A DNA stretch of 64,000 nt from CBDFHV01 sp965247705 (GCA_965247705.1 CBDFHV010000031.1:39229-103228), one strand, 5' to 3'; numbered from the stretch's first letter, positions 16,731-26,436 are shown. A program made the numbers and translations. The notes: generated by a model not told the origin, from the sequence alone.

Positions 16731-17279
16731 ATGCGACCAATTCTTCCGCCATTCGATCGAGTTCCCGGATGCCGCCACCCGTGGGTGCGTGGGGCGGTGC
16801 TGTTGGCCCTCGTGATCGCCGCCGTGTTCTCCGCCGCGACGCCGGCGGTGGCCGAGGGAACCGGTCTGCCCCTGCCGCGGTTCGTCAGCGTCCGGGCCGA
16901 CGAAGCGAACCTGCGTACCGGCCCGGGGGTTCAGTACCCAGTGGATTGGGTCTATCGCCGTCAGGATCTGCCGGTGGAGGTGATCGCGGAGTACAGCAAC
17001 TGGCGCAAGGTCCGGGACTGGCAAGGCACCCAGGGCTGGATGCACCAGTCCATGCTCAGCGGGCGGCGCAATGTGATCGTCGCCGGCGAGATGCGCCCCC
17101 TGTTCGAGCGCCCCGATCCCAAGGCACGGCAGCGGGCCTTGTTGGAAGTGGGGGTGATCGGCCGCTTGGTGGAGTGCCCGGACGGGAGTCGCTGGTGCCG
17201 GGTCGCGTTCGACGACCACGAGGGTTGGATGCACCGCGACGGGTTATGGGGCGTTTACCGCCACGAAGTGGTGCAGTAG
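16731..17279 (+). CDS. Secreted SH3-like domain protein
   Basis: 182 residues. The N-terminus has a basic stretch and hydrophobic helix followed by ATPAVAEG, a signal peptide with likely cleavage near residue 41. The rest holds two SH3-like units. The first is NLRTGPGVQYPVDWVYRRQ with LPVEVIAEYSNWRKVRD and GWMHQSMLSGRR; the second ends in DGSRWCRVAFDDHEGWMHRDGLWGVY. This bacterial SH3 family is common in alphaproteobacteria and probably binds peptidoglycan or periplasmic partners, but no function is established. The long signal region suggests an internal ATG (for example at 16760) could be the real start. Confidence 0.85.
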   Translation: MRPILPPFDRVPGCRHPWVRGAVLLALVIAAVFSAATPAVAEGTGLPLPRFVSVRADEANLRTGPGVQYPVDWVYRRQDLPVEVIAEYSNWRKVRDWQGTQGWMHQSMLSGRRNVIVAGEMRPLFERPDPKARQRALLEVGVIGRLVECPDGSRWCRVAFDDHEGWMHRDGLWGVYRHEVVQ

Positions 17280-17290
17280 CGCCGCCAAAA

Positions 17291-17878
17291 TCAGTCGAAG
17301 TCTTCCCCCAGGGCGGCGCGGGTGGCCTCGGGCAGCACGGTCATGTGGGCATAGCGCGCATGGTCGATTCCCAGCACCGCCCGGGTGCCCGACTGGCGGA
17401 ACAGGGCGGCCTGTTGGTCGGTGAAGGGGAAGTGCAGGAACTGTACGGACGAAGCCTTGCCATCGGCGGTGCTACGGTCCACGTCGGTTTCCGGCAAGGC
17501 ACGAATGGTCTCGCCGCCAACCTGCAGGGTGATCGTCTCTTCGACGCCGCCCAGGCCGGCGAGGACATCGCGGCGCCGCGCTTCGTCGGGGATTTCGAAC
17601 ATCAGCGTGGCCACCAGTTCCCGGCCCTGGGGGATCAGCGGGTTGTAGGCGGCCAGTTCGTCGGCGATCTGCGCCTCGCCGCCCTTTTCGATGTGGAGCA
17701 TTTCGTGGATCTGGTGCCACATGGTCTCGTAGCTCTCGAAATAGAAGGTGGCGTCGGGCCCGCAAGCGAGACGGCGGTGGCGCTTCTTCTGGGTCAGCGC
17801 GCGGCGCGTCTCCCGGCGCGTCTTGGCGTAGTCCGCCATCGCCATGATGTCGTCGCGGGTGATCTCGTGCTTGGGCAT
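17291..17878 (-). CDS. DUF3501 family protein, last gene of the rubrerythrin operon
   Basis: 195 residues from ATG 17878. It matches the uncharacterised DUF3501 family: EITRDDIMAMADYAKTRRETRR at the start, GPDATFYFESYETMWHQIHEML in the middle, then YNPLIPQGRELVATLMFEIPDE and FLHFPFTDQQAALF. The sequence is rich in conserved His, Glu and aromatic residues that could bind metal, but I see no known active-site motif and no membrane segment. It begins 20 bp after the stop of the Fe-S protein gene, so the two are clearly co-transcribed. Its pairing with rubrerythrin and a heterodisulfide-reductase-like protein suggests a role in redox or peroxide defence; this is inference from context. Confidence 0.85.
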   Translation of the reverse strand: MPKHEITRDDIMAMADYAKTRRETRRALTQKKRHRRLACGPDATFYFESYETMWHQIHEMLHIEKGGEAQIADELAAYNPLIPQGRELVATLMFEIPDEARRRDVLAGLGGVEETITLQVGGETIRALPETDVDRSTADGKASSVQFLHFPFTDQQAALFRQSGTRAVLGIDHARYAHMTVLPEATRAALGEDFD

Positions 17879-17898
17879 CACAGGTCGAGTCCGTTCCG

Positions 17899-19236
17899 TC
17901 ACACACCGTAGCTTTGGGCCAGCAGTTCCACCGGATGGGTGGCATGGCGCAGATGGGATATGTCCGCCTCCAGCGCCTCCATTCCCTGGACGATGTGATC
18001 CCGCGCCAGTGGACACTCTGAGACCACATAGGCGGCCTTGCTTTCCGCCGCCTGTCGGGCCACCGGCCGCCCCACCTTGAGCGCGACCTCGAAGTTGTCC
18101 TTCATCACCCCCCAGGCGCCGCCGTGACCCGAGCAGCGTTCGATGACGCTCACCTTGGTGTCGGGAATGAGCCGCAGCAGCTCGGCCCCCTTCTGGCCGA
18201 TGTTCTGGGCCCGGGCATGACAGGCGATGTGGACCGTCACGTCGCCGTCGAGGGGCTTCAGGCCAGGGACGAGTCCCGGCTCGCGGGCCAGGTCGACCAC
18301 GTACTGGCTGATATCTCGGGTCGCCTGGGACAGCCGCTTGATGTCTGGGTCATCGGGAAGGACGAGGGGCCATTCGAACTTCAGCATCAGGCTGCAAGAC
18401 GGCACCAAGGGCACCACGTCGTAGCCCTTGTCGATCCAAGGCAGAAGTCCGGCAGCAACGGTCCGCGCCTGGGCCGCGACCCGTTCCAGGTCGCCGTTTT
18501 CCAACTGGGGCATGCCGCAGCAGCCGGGATAGGCGACTTCGGTCTCGACCCCGTTGCGGGCCAGCACCGCCCGCGCGGCGTGGCCAATGTCCGGACTGTT
18601 GTAGTTGGCGAAACAGGTGGCGTAGAGGACCGCCTTGCGCCCGAAGGCGGGCGCTTCGCGGTTTACCGCCGGCGGGTCCTTGGCCGCCGCGTCGACGAAT
18701 GTGGCGCTGTCATAGCGGGGCAGCGCGGCTTGCCGATGGATGCCGGCCACCTTCTCCATGATCGGGCGGGTCAAGGCGTTTCCCGTGCCCGTGGCCCAAT
18801 TGGCCAGCCCCGACACCTTGGTGCCGAGCCGGCCGTTGCGGTCGGTTTCCTTCAACTGCTTCTCAAGCAGCCCGACCTTGCCGTCGCGCAGGTCCACCGC
18901 CCGATGACGCAGCATCAAGTGGGGAAAGTCCAGGTTAAACTCGTGGGGCGGCACGTAGGGGCACTTGGTCATGAAGCACATGTCGCAGAGCGTGCAGGCA
19001 TCGACCACGGGCCCGAAGTCCTTGCTGTCGACGCTGTCCAGTTCGCCGGTCTTGGATTCGTCGATCAGGTCGAACAGACGGGGAAAGCTGTCGCAGAGAT
19101 TGAAGCAGCGGCGACAGCCGTGGCAGATGTCGAAGACGCGGCGGGTTTCCTTTTCCAGGGCCTCGTGGTCGAAGAACTCCGCCTCCCGCCACGAAAGGGG
19201 GTGGCGAACCGGCGCTCCCAGACTTCCTTCGCCCAT
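17899..19236 (-). CDS. Heterodisulfide-reductase-like Fe-S oxidoreductase (4Fe-4S plus CCG domains)
   Basis: 445 residues. The N-terminal ferredoxin-like region has two cysteine clusters: CHGCRRCFNLC (about residues 38-48) and CTLCDMCFMTKCP (about 81-93). The C-terminal half has two cysteine-rich CCG-type motifs of the HdrB/GlpC kind, YPGCCGMPQLENG (about 233-245) and CSGHGGAWGV (about 356-365), with ACHARAQN between them. Such proteins pass electrons between quinones or ferredoxins and thiol or organic substrates; the partner here is unknown. No membrane helix is evident. It lies between rubrerythrin (143 bp upstream, with an intervening hairpin) and DUF3501 (20 bp downstream). Confidence 0.9.
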   Translation of the reverse strand: MGEGSLGAPVRHPLSWREAEFFDHEALEKETRRVFDICHGCRRCFNLCDSFPRLFDLIDESKTGELDSVDSKDFGPVVDACTLCDMCFMTKCPYVPPHEFNLDFPHLMLRHRAVDLRDGKVGLLEKQLKETDRNGRLGTKVSGLANWATGTGNALTRPIMEKVAGIHRQAALPRYDSATFVDAAAKDPPAVNREAPAFGRKAVLYATCFANYNSPDIGHAARAVLARNGVETEVAYPGCCGMPQLENGDLERVAAQARTVAAGLLPWIDKGYDVVPLVPSCSLMLKFEWPLVLPDDPDIKRLSQATRDISQYVVDLAREPGLVPGLKPLDGDVTVHIACHARAQNIGQKGAELLRLIPDTKVSVIERCSGHGGAWGVMKDNFEVALKVGRPVARQAAESKAAYVVSECPLARDHIVQGMEALEADISHLRHATHPVELLAQSYGV

Positions 19237-19321
19237 GGGGCCGTCCTCGCTTCAGGGTATGGTTTCAGGCGCCGTGGCGTGGTCATGCCGGGCGACGGCG
19301 CGCGAAGATACAAATGACGAC

Positions 19322-19346
19322 GGGGGATCCGCCCGATGAATCCCCC
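19322..19346 (-). other. Intercistronic hairpin between rubrerythrin and the Fe-S protein gene
   Basis: Perfect 7-bp arms GGGGGAT (19322-19328) and ATCCCCC (19340-19346) with an 11-nt loop, in the 143-bp gap. No run of T follows on the minus strand, so it is more likely an mRNA processing or stabilising element, or a leaky terminator that lowers expression of the downstream genes. Confidence 0.4.
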
Positions 19347-19379
19347 GCCCCCTTATGTCTGAATGCCGCCTCGGCGGAC

Positions 19380-19799
19380 TCAGTCGAGGGTGTCGAGCGA
19401 TTTCTGAAAGCGCCCGGCGTGGGACCGCTCGGCCTTGGCCAGGGTCTCGAACCAGTCGGCGATTTCGTCGAAGCCCTCGTCGCGGGCGGACTTGGCCATG
19501 CCCGGATACATGTCCGTGTACTCGTGGGTCTCGCCGACGATGGCGGCATTTAGGTTGGCGCGGGTATTGCCGATGGGCTCGCCGGTCGCCGGGTCTCCGA
19601 CGGCTTCCAGGTACTCCAGATGGCCATGGGCGTGACCGGTCTCGCCTTCCGCCGTCGAGCGGAACACGGCCGAGACGTCGTTGTAGCCCTCGATATCCGC
19701 CTTTTGGGCGAAGTAGAGATAGCGGCGATTGGCCTGGGATTCGCCGGCGAAGGCGTCCTTGAGATTCTTTTCCGTCTTGCTTCCCTTGAGCTCAGGCAT
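19380..19799 (-). CDS. Rubrerythrin (ferritin-like di-iron domain only)
   Basis: 139 residues from ATG 19799. The di-iron ligands lie in two helix pairs: LKDAFAGESQANRRYLYFA and EGETGHAHGHLEYLEA, then GETHEYTDMYPGMAKSARDEG and ADWFETLAKAERSHAGRF. Rubrerythrin reduces hydrogen peroxide using electrons from a rubredoxin or flavoprotein. The usual C-terminal rubredoxin domain (C-x2-C ... C-x2-C) is missing, so the electron donor must be another protein, perhaps the adjacent Fe-S oxidoreductase (inference). First gene of the minus-strand set, 150 bp downstream of a perfect FNR-type box. Confidence 0.95.
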   Translation of the reverse strand: MPELKGSKTEKNLKDAFAGESQANRRYLYFAQKADIEGYNDVSAVFRSTAEGETGHAHGHLEYLEAVGDPATGEPIGNTRANLNAAIVGETHEYTDMYPGMAKSARDEGFDEIADWFETLAKAERSHAGRFQKSLDTLD

Positions 19800-19919
19800 G
19801 AGACACTCTCCCGAATGGATGCGTTGTGATTGTACCAAGGGGTCGGGGCGGGATCGAAATACCCCCTATCCGACCTCGGACGCGCACTATGCAGCCGCCC
19901 GAAGGACCTGTCAACATAA

Positions 19920-19967
19920 TTTATAGGTATTCTAAAGAGTTTTGTAAGAACTTGATTTAAATCAAGT
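19920..19967 (-). promoter_or_regulatory. FNR/FixK-type palindrome with promoter-like -10 ahead of the rubrerythrin operon
   Basis: ACTTGATTTAAATCAAGT at 19950-19967 is a perfect 18-bp palindrome containing TTGAT-N4-ATCAA, the exact FNR/ANR/FixK core. On the minus strand TATAAA at 19925-19920 could be a -10, putting the box centre near -45, close to the class II activation position (-41.5). A TTTAGAAT sequence between them resembles half of an Irr iron-control element, but only weakly. The site is 5 bp after the irr stop codon and about 150 bp before rubrerythrin. Confidence 0.65.
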
Positions 19968-19971
19968 CAGA

Positions 19972-20400
19972 TCAGTCACTCGCGACCACGCGGACAACCA
20001 CGTCGACCCGCTGGACCACGGTTCCCGCGGGAGGTTCGGGCAGGTTCGCCACCGCGACCCGTTCGCCCGGGATATCCTCGAGCGCGCCCGTATCCTCGAA
20101 GTAGAAGTGATGATGATCGCTGGTGTTGGTGTCGAAGTACGAACGCTGGGCATCGACCACGATCTCCCGCAGCAAGCCCGCGGCGGTGAACTGGTGAAGG
20201 GTGTTGTAGACGGTGGCCAGCGCCACCCGGATGCTGGCGCCCTGCGCCTGGGCATGCAGCGTCTCGGCCGTCACGTGACAGTCGCCGTCTTCGAACAGCA
20301 ACTTGGCCAGGGCCAGACGCTGCCGCGTGGGTCGCAACCCGGCGGTGCGCAGTCGATCAAGAACCTGACTGTAGGGACGCTCTTTCATCATCCCGTTCAT
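19972..20400 (-). CDS. irr: Fur-family iron response regulator (Irr-like)
   Basis: 142 residues from the ATG at 20400, which has GGGGAG 9 bp upstream. A winged-helix N-terminal half (LRPTRQRLALAKLLFEDGDCHVTAETLHAQA, then VALATVYNTLHQFTAAGLLREI) is followed by a His-rich metal/haem region, SDHHHFYFEDTGALEDI. The absence of the usual C-terminal Cys-x2-Cys zinc site and the HHHFYFEDTG motif suit Irr better than Fur or Zur; a separate fur gene is at 42.4 kb. Irr controls haem and iron-storage genes in alphaproteobacteria. The fabA-fabB-fabI genes lie immediately upstream, a known arrangement in this group. Confidence 0.88.
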   Translation of the reverse strand: MNGMMKERPYSQVLDRLRTAGLRPTRQRLALAKLLFEDGDCHVTAETLHAQAQGASIRVALATVYNTLHQFTAAGLLREIVVDAQRSYFDTNTSDHHHFYFEDTGALEDIPGERVAVANLPEPPAGTVVQRVDVVVRVVASD

Positions 20401-20444
20401 ATGGGAACTCCCCGAGGCCTTGCAATAGGGCCCTCCGTTCGCTT

Positions 20445-21245
20445 TCACCCGTCGCCCGCTCGCCAGGCCATGCCGATGGCGTGGTAGCCCGAATCGACGA
20501 AATGGACCTCGCCGGTGACGGCGGCGCCCAGGTCGCTCAACAGATAGAGGGCCGCGCCGCCGACGTCGTCCAGGCTGACCGCCCGCCTGAGGGGCGCGTT
20601 CACCTGATGCCTTCGGAAGACGTCCCGGGCGCCGGAAATCACGCTGCCGGCCAGGGTGCGCATGGGCCCGGGCGAGAGCGCATTGACGCGGATTCCCGCC
20701 GGCCCCAGATCCATGGCCAGGTAGCGGACACTGGCCTCCAGGGCCGCTTTCGCCACCCCCATGACGTTGTAGTTGGGTATCACCCGGGACGCGCCCTCGT
20801 AGGTGAGGGTGAGCAGGCTGCCGCTGTTTCCCATCAGGTGACGGGCTCTCTCCGCCACCCCGGTGAACGAATAGCACGAGATCTCCATGGCCTGGAGAAA
20901 GTCCTTGCGCGACGTTTCCAAGTAGCCGCCCTTGAGGCTGTCCTTGCTCGCGTAGGCGATGGCGTGGACCACGAAATCGAGATCGCCCCATGACTCGTGG
21001 AGGACGGAAAAGGTTCTGTCCAGGTCGGAATCCCGGGATACGTCGCAGGGGATCAGCAGCGCGCTGTCGACCGTATGGGCCAAGGGCCGAACGCGGCGTT
21101 CCATGGCCTCGTTCTGATAGGTGAAGGCCAGTTCGGCGCCGTGGGCGGCCATGGTCCGGGCGATGCCCCAGGCAATGGAATGGTCGTTGGCCACCCCCAT
21201 GATCAGGCCCCGCTTGCCCGCCATGAGGTTAGAGGATTCGGCCAT
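20445..21245 (-). CDS. fabI: Enoyl-[acyl-carrier-protein] reductase (NADH)
   Basis: 266 residues. FabI-type short-chain dehydrogenase that performs the last reduction of each fatty-acid elongation cycle. Features: GLIMGVANDHSIAWGIA cofactor loop, HAIAYASKDSLKGGY, the Tyr-x6-Lys active site seen as YNVMGVAKAALEA, and GIRVNALSPGPMRTLAGS. It follows fabA and fabB on the same strand, separated from fabB by 81 bp that contain a perfect 13-bp hairpin. The triclosan/diazaborine-sensitive fold is implied by family, not tested here. Confidence 0.96.
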   Translation of the reverse strand: MAESSNLMAGKRGLIMGVANDHSIAWGIARTMAAHGAELAFTYQNEAMERRVRPLAHTVDSALLIPCDVSRDSDLDRTFSVLHESWGDLDFVVHAIAYASKDSLKGGYLETSRKDFLQAMEISCYSFTGVAERARHLMGNSGSLLTLTYEGASRVIPNYNVMGVAKAALEASVRYLAMDLGPAGIRVNALSPGPMRTLAGSVISGARDVFRRHQVNAPLRRAVSLDDVGGAALYLLSDLGAAVTGEVHFVDSGYHAIGMAWRAGDG

Positions 21246-21279
21246 GCCCGCGGCCCCGAGAATGGTGAACGCAAACGAC

Positions 21280-21310
21280 GCGATTCGGGGCCGGCATGGC
21301 CCCGAATCGC
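21280..21310 (-). terminator. Strong hairpin between fabB and fabI
   Basis: Perfect 13-bp inverted repeat (21280-21292 with 21298-21310) and a 5-nt loop, directly after the fabB stop on the minus strand. No T-run follows, so termination is uncertain; it may instead attenuate or stabilise the fabAB transcript relative to fabI. Confidence 0.45.
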
Positions 21311-21326
21311 GATCGCAGGGAGGTTA

Positions 21327-22550
21327 TTACGTGTCGATGCGGCGAAAAGCCAGGGTCGCGTTGGTGCCGCCGAAGCCGAAGCTGTTGGAGAGCACGCAAT
21401 TGAGCGCGACGTCGTCCTGGCGCTCGCGGACGATGGGCATGTCGTCCGCTTCGGGATCGAGATCCTCGATATTGGCCGAGGGGGAGATGAATCCCTCTTC
21501 CATCATCAACAGACTGTAGATGGCTTCGTGAACGCCGGCCGCGCCAAGGGCGTGACCGGTGAGAGACTTGGTCGAGGTGAGCGACGGAATGCGGTTGCGG
21601 GCGCCGAAAACCTCGCGGATCGCCTCCAGTTCCTTCATGTCGCCCACCGGCGTGCTGGTGCCGTGGGTGTTGATGTAGTCGACCGGCTGGTCGAGATCCC
21701 GCATGGCCATGCGCATGCAACGCGCCGCGCCTTCGCCCGACGGTTGGACCATGTCGAAGCCATCGGAAGTGGCGCCGTAGCCGGCGACCTCGGCATAGAT
21801 CGGGGCGCCGCGCGCCCGGGCATGCTCCATCTCCTCGACCACGAGGACTCCGCCGCCTCCGGCGATGACGAATCCGTCCCGATTCGCATCGAACGGGCGG
21901 GATGCCGTCTCGGGGCGGTCGTTGTAGGCGGACGACAGGGCGGGCATGGCATCGAACAGCACCGACATGGACCAATGCAGTTCCTCGCCGCCGCCGGCGA
22001 AGACGATGTCCTGTTTGCCCATCTGGATCATTTCCGTGGCGTTGCCGATGCAATGGGCACTGGTGGCGCAGGCCGAGCTGATGGTGTAGTTCACGCCCTT
22101 GATCTTGAAGGCGGTCGCCAGGGTCGCCGAGTTGGTGCTGGCCATGGTGCGAGGCACCATGAACGGGCCCACCTTGCGCGGCCCCCGTTCGCGGGCCGTA
22201 TCGAAGGCAGCCAGCAGGTTCACGGTCGAGGGCCCGCCCGACCCCACGATCAGACCGATCCGCTCGTCGGAGATGTCAGACTCGGACAGCCCGGCGTCGG
22301 CGATGGCCTGCTTCATGGCAACGTAGTTGTAGGCCGCGCCGTCGCCCATGAAGCGCCGGTGCTTGCGGTCGATGGCGCTGTTCAGGTCGATGTTCGGGCT
22401 GCCATGAACATGACTGCGAAATCCCATGTCCCGATAGGTCTCGCACAAGGTGATTCCGGACCGTGCCTCGCGCAGGGATTCCGACACCTCGTTCTTGTCG
22501 TTGCCGATGCTGGAAACGACACCCAATCCCGTGATGACCGCTCGTCGCAT
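21327..22550 (-). CDS. fabB: Beta-ketoacyl-ACP synthase I
   Basis: 407 residues, start ATG 22550. Condensing enzyme of fatty-acid synthesis, needed for elongating unsaturated chains. The Cys-His-His active site is visible: SSACATSAHCIGNA (Cys about 163), NTHGTSTPVGD (His) and KSLTGHALGAAG (His), plus the terminal NSFGFGGTNATL loop. Ten bases separate it from the fabA stop. The fabA-fabB pair defines the anaerobic-type unsaturated fatty acid route. Confidence 0.97.
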   Translation of the reverse strand: MRRAVITGLGVVSSIGNDKNEVSESLREARSGITLCETYRDMGFRSHVHGSPNIDLNSAIDRKHRRFMGDGAAYNYVAMKQAIADAGLSESDISDERIGLIVGSGGPSTVNLLAAFDTARERGPRKVGPFMVPRTMASTNSATLATAFKIKGVNYTISSACATSAHCIGNATEMIQMGKQDIVFAGGGEELHWSMSVLFDAMPALSSAYNDRPETASRPFDANRDGFVIAGGGGVLVVEEMEHARARGAPIYAEVAGYGATSDGFDMVQPSGEGAARCMRMAMRDLDQPVDYINTHGTSTPVGDMKELEAIREVFGARNRIPSLTSTKSLTGHALGAAGVHEAIYSLLMMEEGFISPSANIEDLDPEADDMPIVRERQDDVALNCVLSNSFGFGGTNATLAFRRIDT

Positions 22551-22560
22551 GTCGAACCTC

Positions 22561-23076
22561 TTAAACTGCCGTGCCTTCGGGGAAAACGCCGACCCTGAGA
22601 TCGGTCGCTTCGTAGATATTCGCCCCGTCCGCTTCCACCACCCCGTCGGCCAGACAGATGGCAAACCCCCGCCGGACCACGCGCTTCACATCGATCCGGT
22701 AGTCCACCTGCTGCACGTCCGGCTGGACCTGGCCGGAGAATTTCACCGCGCCCACCCCCAGGGCCCGACCCCGTCCCGGCGCCCCGGTCCAGCCGAGGAA
22801 AAAGCCGGTTAGCTGCCACAGGGCGTCCAGGCCCAGGCAACCGGGCATTACCGGGTCGCCCTCGAAGTGGCAAGAGAAGAACCACAGGTCGGGGCGTACA
22901 TCCAGTGATGCGCCAACCTCACCCTTGCCGAAGGCGCCGCCGGCGGCGGCGATGTGCCCGATCCGGTCGAACATGAGCATTGGCGGCAGGGGCAACTGCG
23001 CGTTGCCCGGACCAAACAACCGACCGTGCGCGCATGCCAGCAGGTCGTCATAGTCGTATGCGCTTTTTGTCGTCAC
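22561..23076 (-). CDS. fabA: 3-hydroxydecanoyl-ACP dehydratase/isomerase
   Basis: 171 residues from a GTG start at 23076; no ATG precedes the conserved region. FabA dehydrates 3-hydroxydecanoyl-ACP and isomerises the trans-2 to cis-3 double bond, starting unsaturated fatty acids. Landmarks: ML-MFDRIGHI, FFSCHFEGDPVMPGCLGLDALWQ with the catalytic His and the family's PGCLGLDAL helix, and GVGAVKFSGQVQP. First gene of the fabA-fabB-fabI set. The upstream spacer holds two palindromic elements (23174-23302). Confidence 0.97.
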   Translation of the reverse strand: MTTKSAYDYDDLLACAHGRLFGPGNAQLPLPPMLMFDRIGHIAAAGGAFGKGEVGASLDVRPDLWFFSCHFEGDPVMPGCLGLDALWQLTGFFLGWTGAPGRGRALGVGAVKFSGQVQPDVQQVDYRIDVKRVVRRGFAICLADGVVEADGANIYEATDLRVGVFPEGTAV

Positions 23077-23173
23077 TGTTCACCGGAGGCCTTGTCCAAG
23101 CCGCGTCGACATCCTCTAGAGGGACATATATGGAGTCGAACGCGAAAAGGCGAATTCCGGCCACAAGAGCGAT

Positions 23174-23214
23174 ATCCGACCACACGGAACCGAACCGGTT
23201 CCGTGTGGTCGGAT
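23174..23214. repeat. Perfect 19-bp inverted repeat upstream of fabA
   Basis: Arms 23174-23192 and 23196-23214 are exact reverse complements with a 3-nt loop (AAC on the plus strand). Reading either strand there is no T-run, so it is not an ordinary terminator. It lies between fabA and the phosphodiesterase gene and is 23 bp from the next palindromic element. Confidence 0.85.
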
Positions 23215-23237
23215 GAAATTGCTCGATTCTTTAATTG

Positions 23238-23302
23238 TTAGAGCAGCTTTACCCGCCGATTGGATCGCCGAAGGCGATTCCACCCGGTCGGATGCTGCTC
23301 TA
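23238..23302. repeat. Palindromic intergenic element with TTAGAGCA ends and inner hairpin
   Basis: TTAGAGCAGC at 23238-23247 pairs with GCTGCTCTA at 23294-23302. Inside is ATCGCC-GAA-GGCGAT (about 23264-23278). Elements bounded by TTAGAGCA...TGCTCTAA are dispersed in many alphaproteobacterial genomes, and this looks like a member of that kind. It overlaps the stop codon of the phosphodiesterase gene (TAG at 23302-23300) and could serve as its transcript end. Confidence 0.65.
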
Positions 23303-24034
23303 TCCCACCCGAACCCGAACCGGATCGTCGGTGATGATGCAGTCCACGCCCATGTCCCACAGGCGTCGCGCCGCCTTCGGATCGTTGACCGTATAGGCGG
23401 CGAGGCCGTAGCCGTCGACCTTGACCGCTTGCGCTTCGCCCGGGGTCAGGCGGTCATGACGGCAGTGCAGGGAGTAGCACTCCAGCGACTTGGCCAGCCC
23501 GCGCCAATCCGAAGGCAGCTGCGTGGCAATCAGGGCCCGGCGCAGATGGGGAAGCCGCGCCAAGGCCGCGGCCAACAACCGGTCATCGAAACTGGACAGG
23601 AGCAAGCGGTCCGGTGACAGGTCCAAGCCCGCCACCGTGGCGGCCACGGCGTCGATCGCCGCCAATTGCCGTCCCGGCGTACGCTTCATTTCGATGTTCA
23701 CGGACAAACCCAGTTCCGCCGCAAGGTCCAGGGCCTGACCCAAGGTCGGCAGCGGTTCGCCGGCGTATTGGAGATCGAACCAGCCACCGACCTCGACGGA
23801 GGACAACTGGGCCAGCGTGGTGCCGCCGATCGGCCAATCCTGGCCCGCGGTGCGGGTCAGGTTTGCATCGTGGGACAGAACGCAGTGGCCGTCCCGGGTC
23901 AAACGAGCGTCGATCTCGACCCACTGCAATCTGGCGGCTGCGGCCGCCCGAAGGGCGGCCAGGGTGTTCTCCGGCGCCAGGGCGGCGGCGCCGCGATGTC
24001 CCATGACGGCAGGCAGGCGCCGTTTGGTTGTCAC
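23300..24034 (-). CDS. Glycerophosphodiester phosphodiesterase
   Basis: 244 residues. GDPD TIM-barrel enzyme that hydrolyses glycerophosphodiesters to glycerol-3-phosphate and an alcohol. Metal and catalytic residues are present: MGHRGAAALAPENTLAA (His and Arg at about 12-13, Glu in PENT), WVEIDARLTRDG (Glu and Asp), LSHDANLTRTAGQ (second catalytic His) and NIEMK. There is no signal peptide, so it is cytosolic like UgpQ rather than periplasmic GlpQ. It lies 64 bp after pnp on the same strand. Its stop codon is inside a palindromic repeat. Confidence 0.92.
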   Translation of the reverse strand: MTTKRRLPAVMGHRGAAALAPENTLAALRAAAAARLQWVEIDARLTRDGHCVLSHDANLTRTAGQDWPIGGTTLAQLSSVEVGGWFDLQYAGEPLPTLGQALDLAAELGLSVNIEMKRTPGRQLAAIDAVAATVAGLDLSPDRLLLSSFDDRLLAAALARLPHLRRALIATQLPSDWRGLAKSLECYSLHCRHDRLTPGEAQAVKVDGYGLAAYTVNDPKAARRLWDMGVDCIITDDPVRVRVG

Positions 24035-24098
24035 CGTACCCTCCGCGCCAGACGACAGCCGGCCCGATAGCCGGCCCGGGAGGCGGCTGGGGGACCCG

Positions 24099-26258
<2,160 letters not shown>

Positions 26259-26436
26259 GTTTTCTATCTTCCTTCCATCGTGCTGGGACCGTGTGGCCTA
26301 GGCCGAGCCAAAGGCCGGTCCATTTCTATTTCCAGTGGTTTCGGCGGGCGATGTAGAGTCCGACCGTTCGCCGTGCCGACGTTCGGCTGGCGCCGGTTGG
26401 TCCCGGGTCCGGGATCTGCAATGCGGCGACGCCGAG

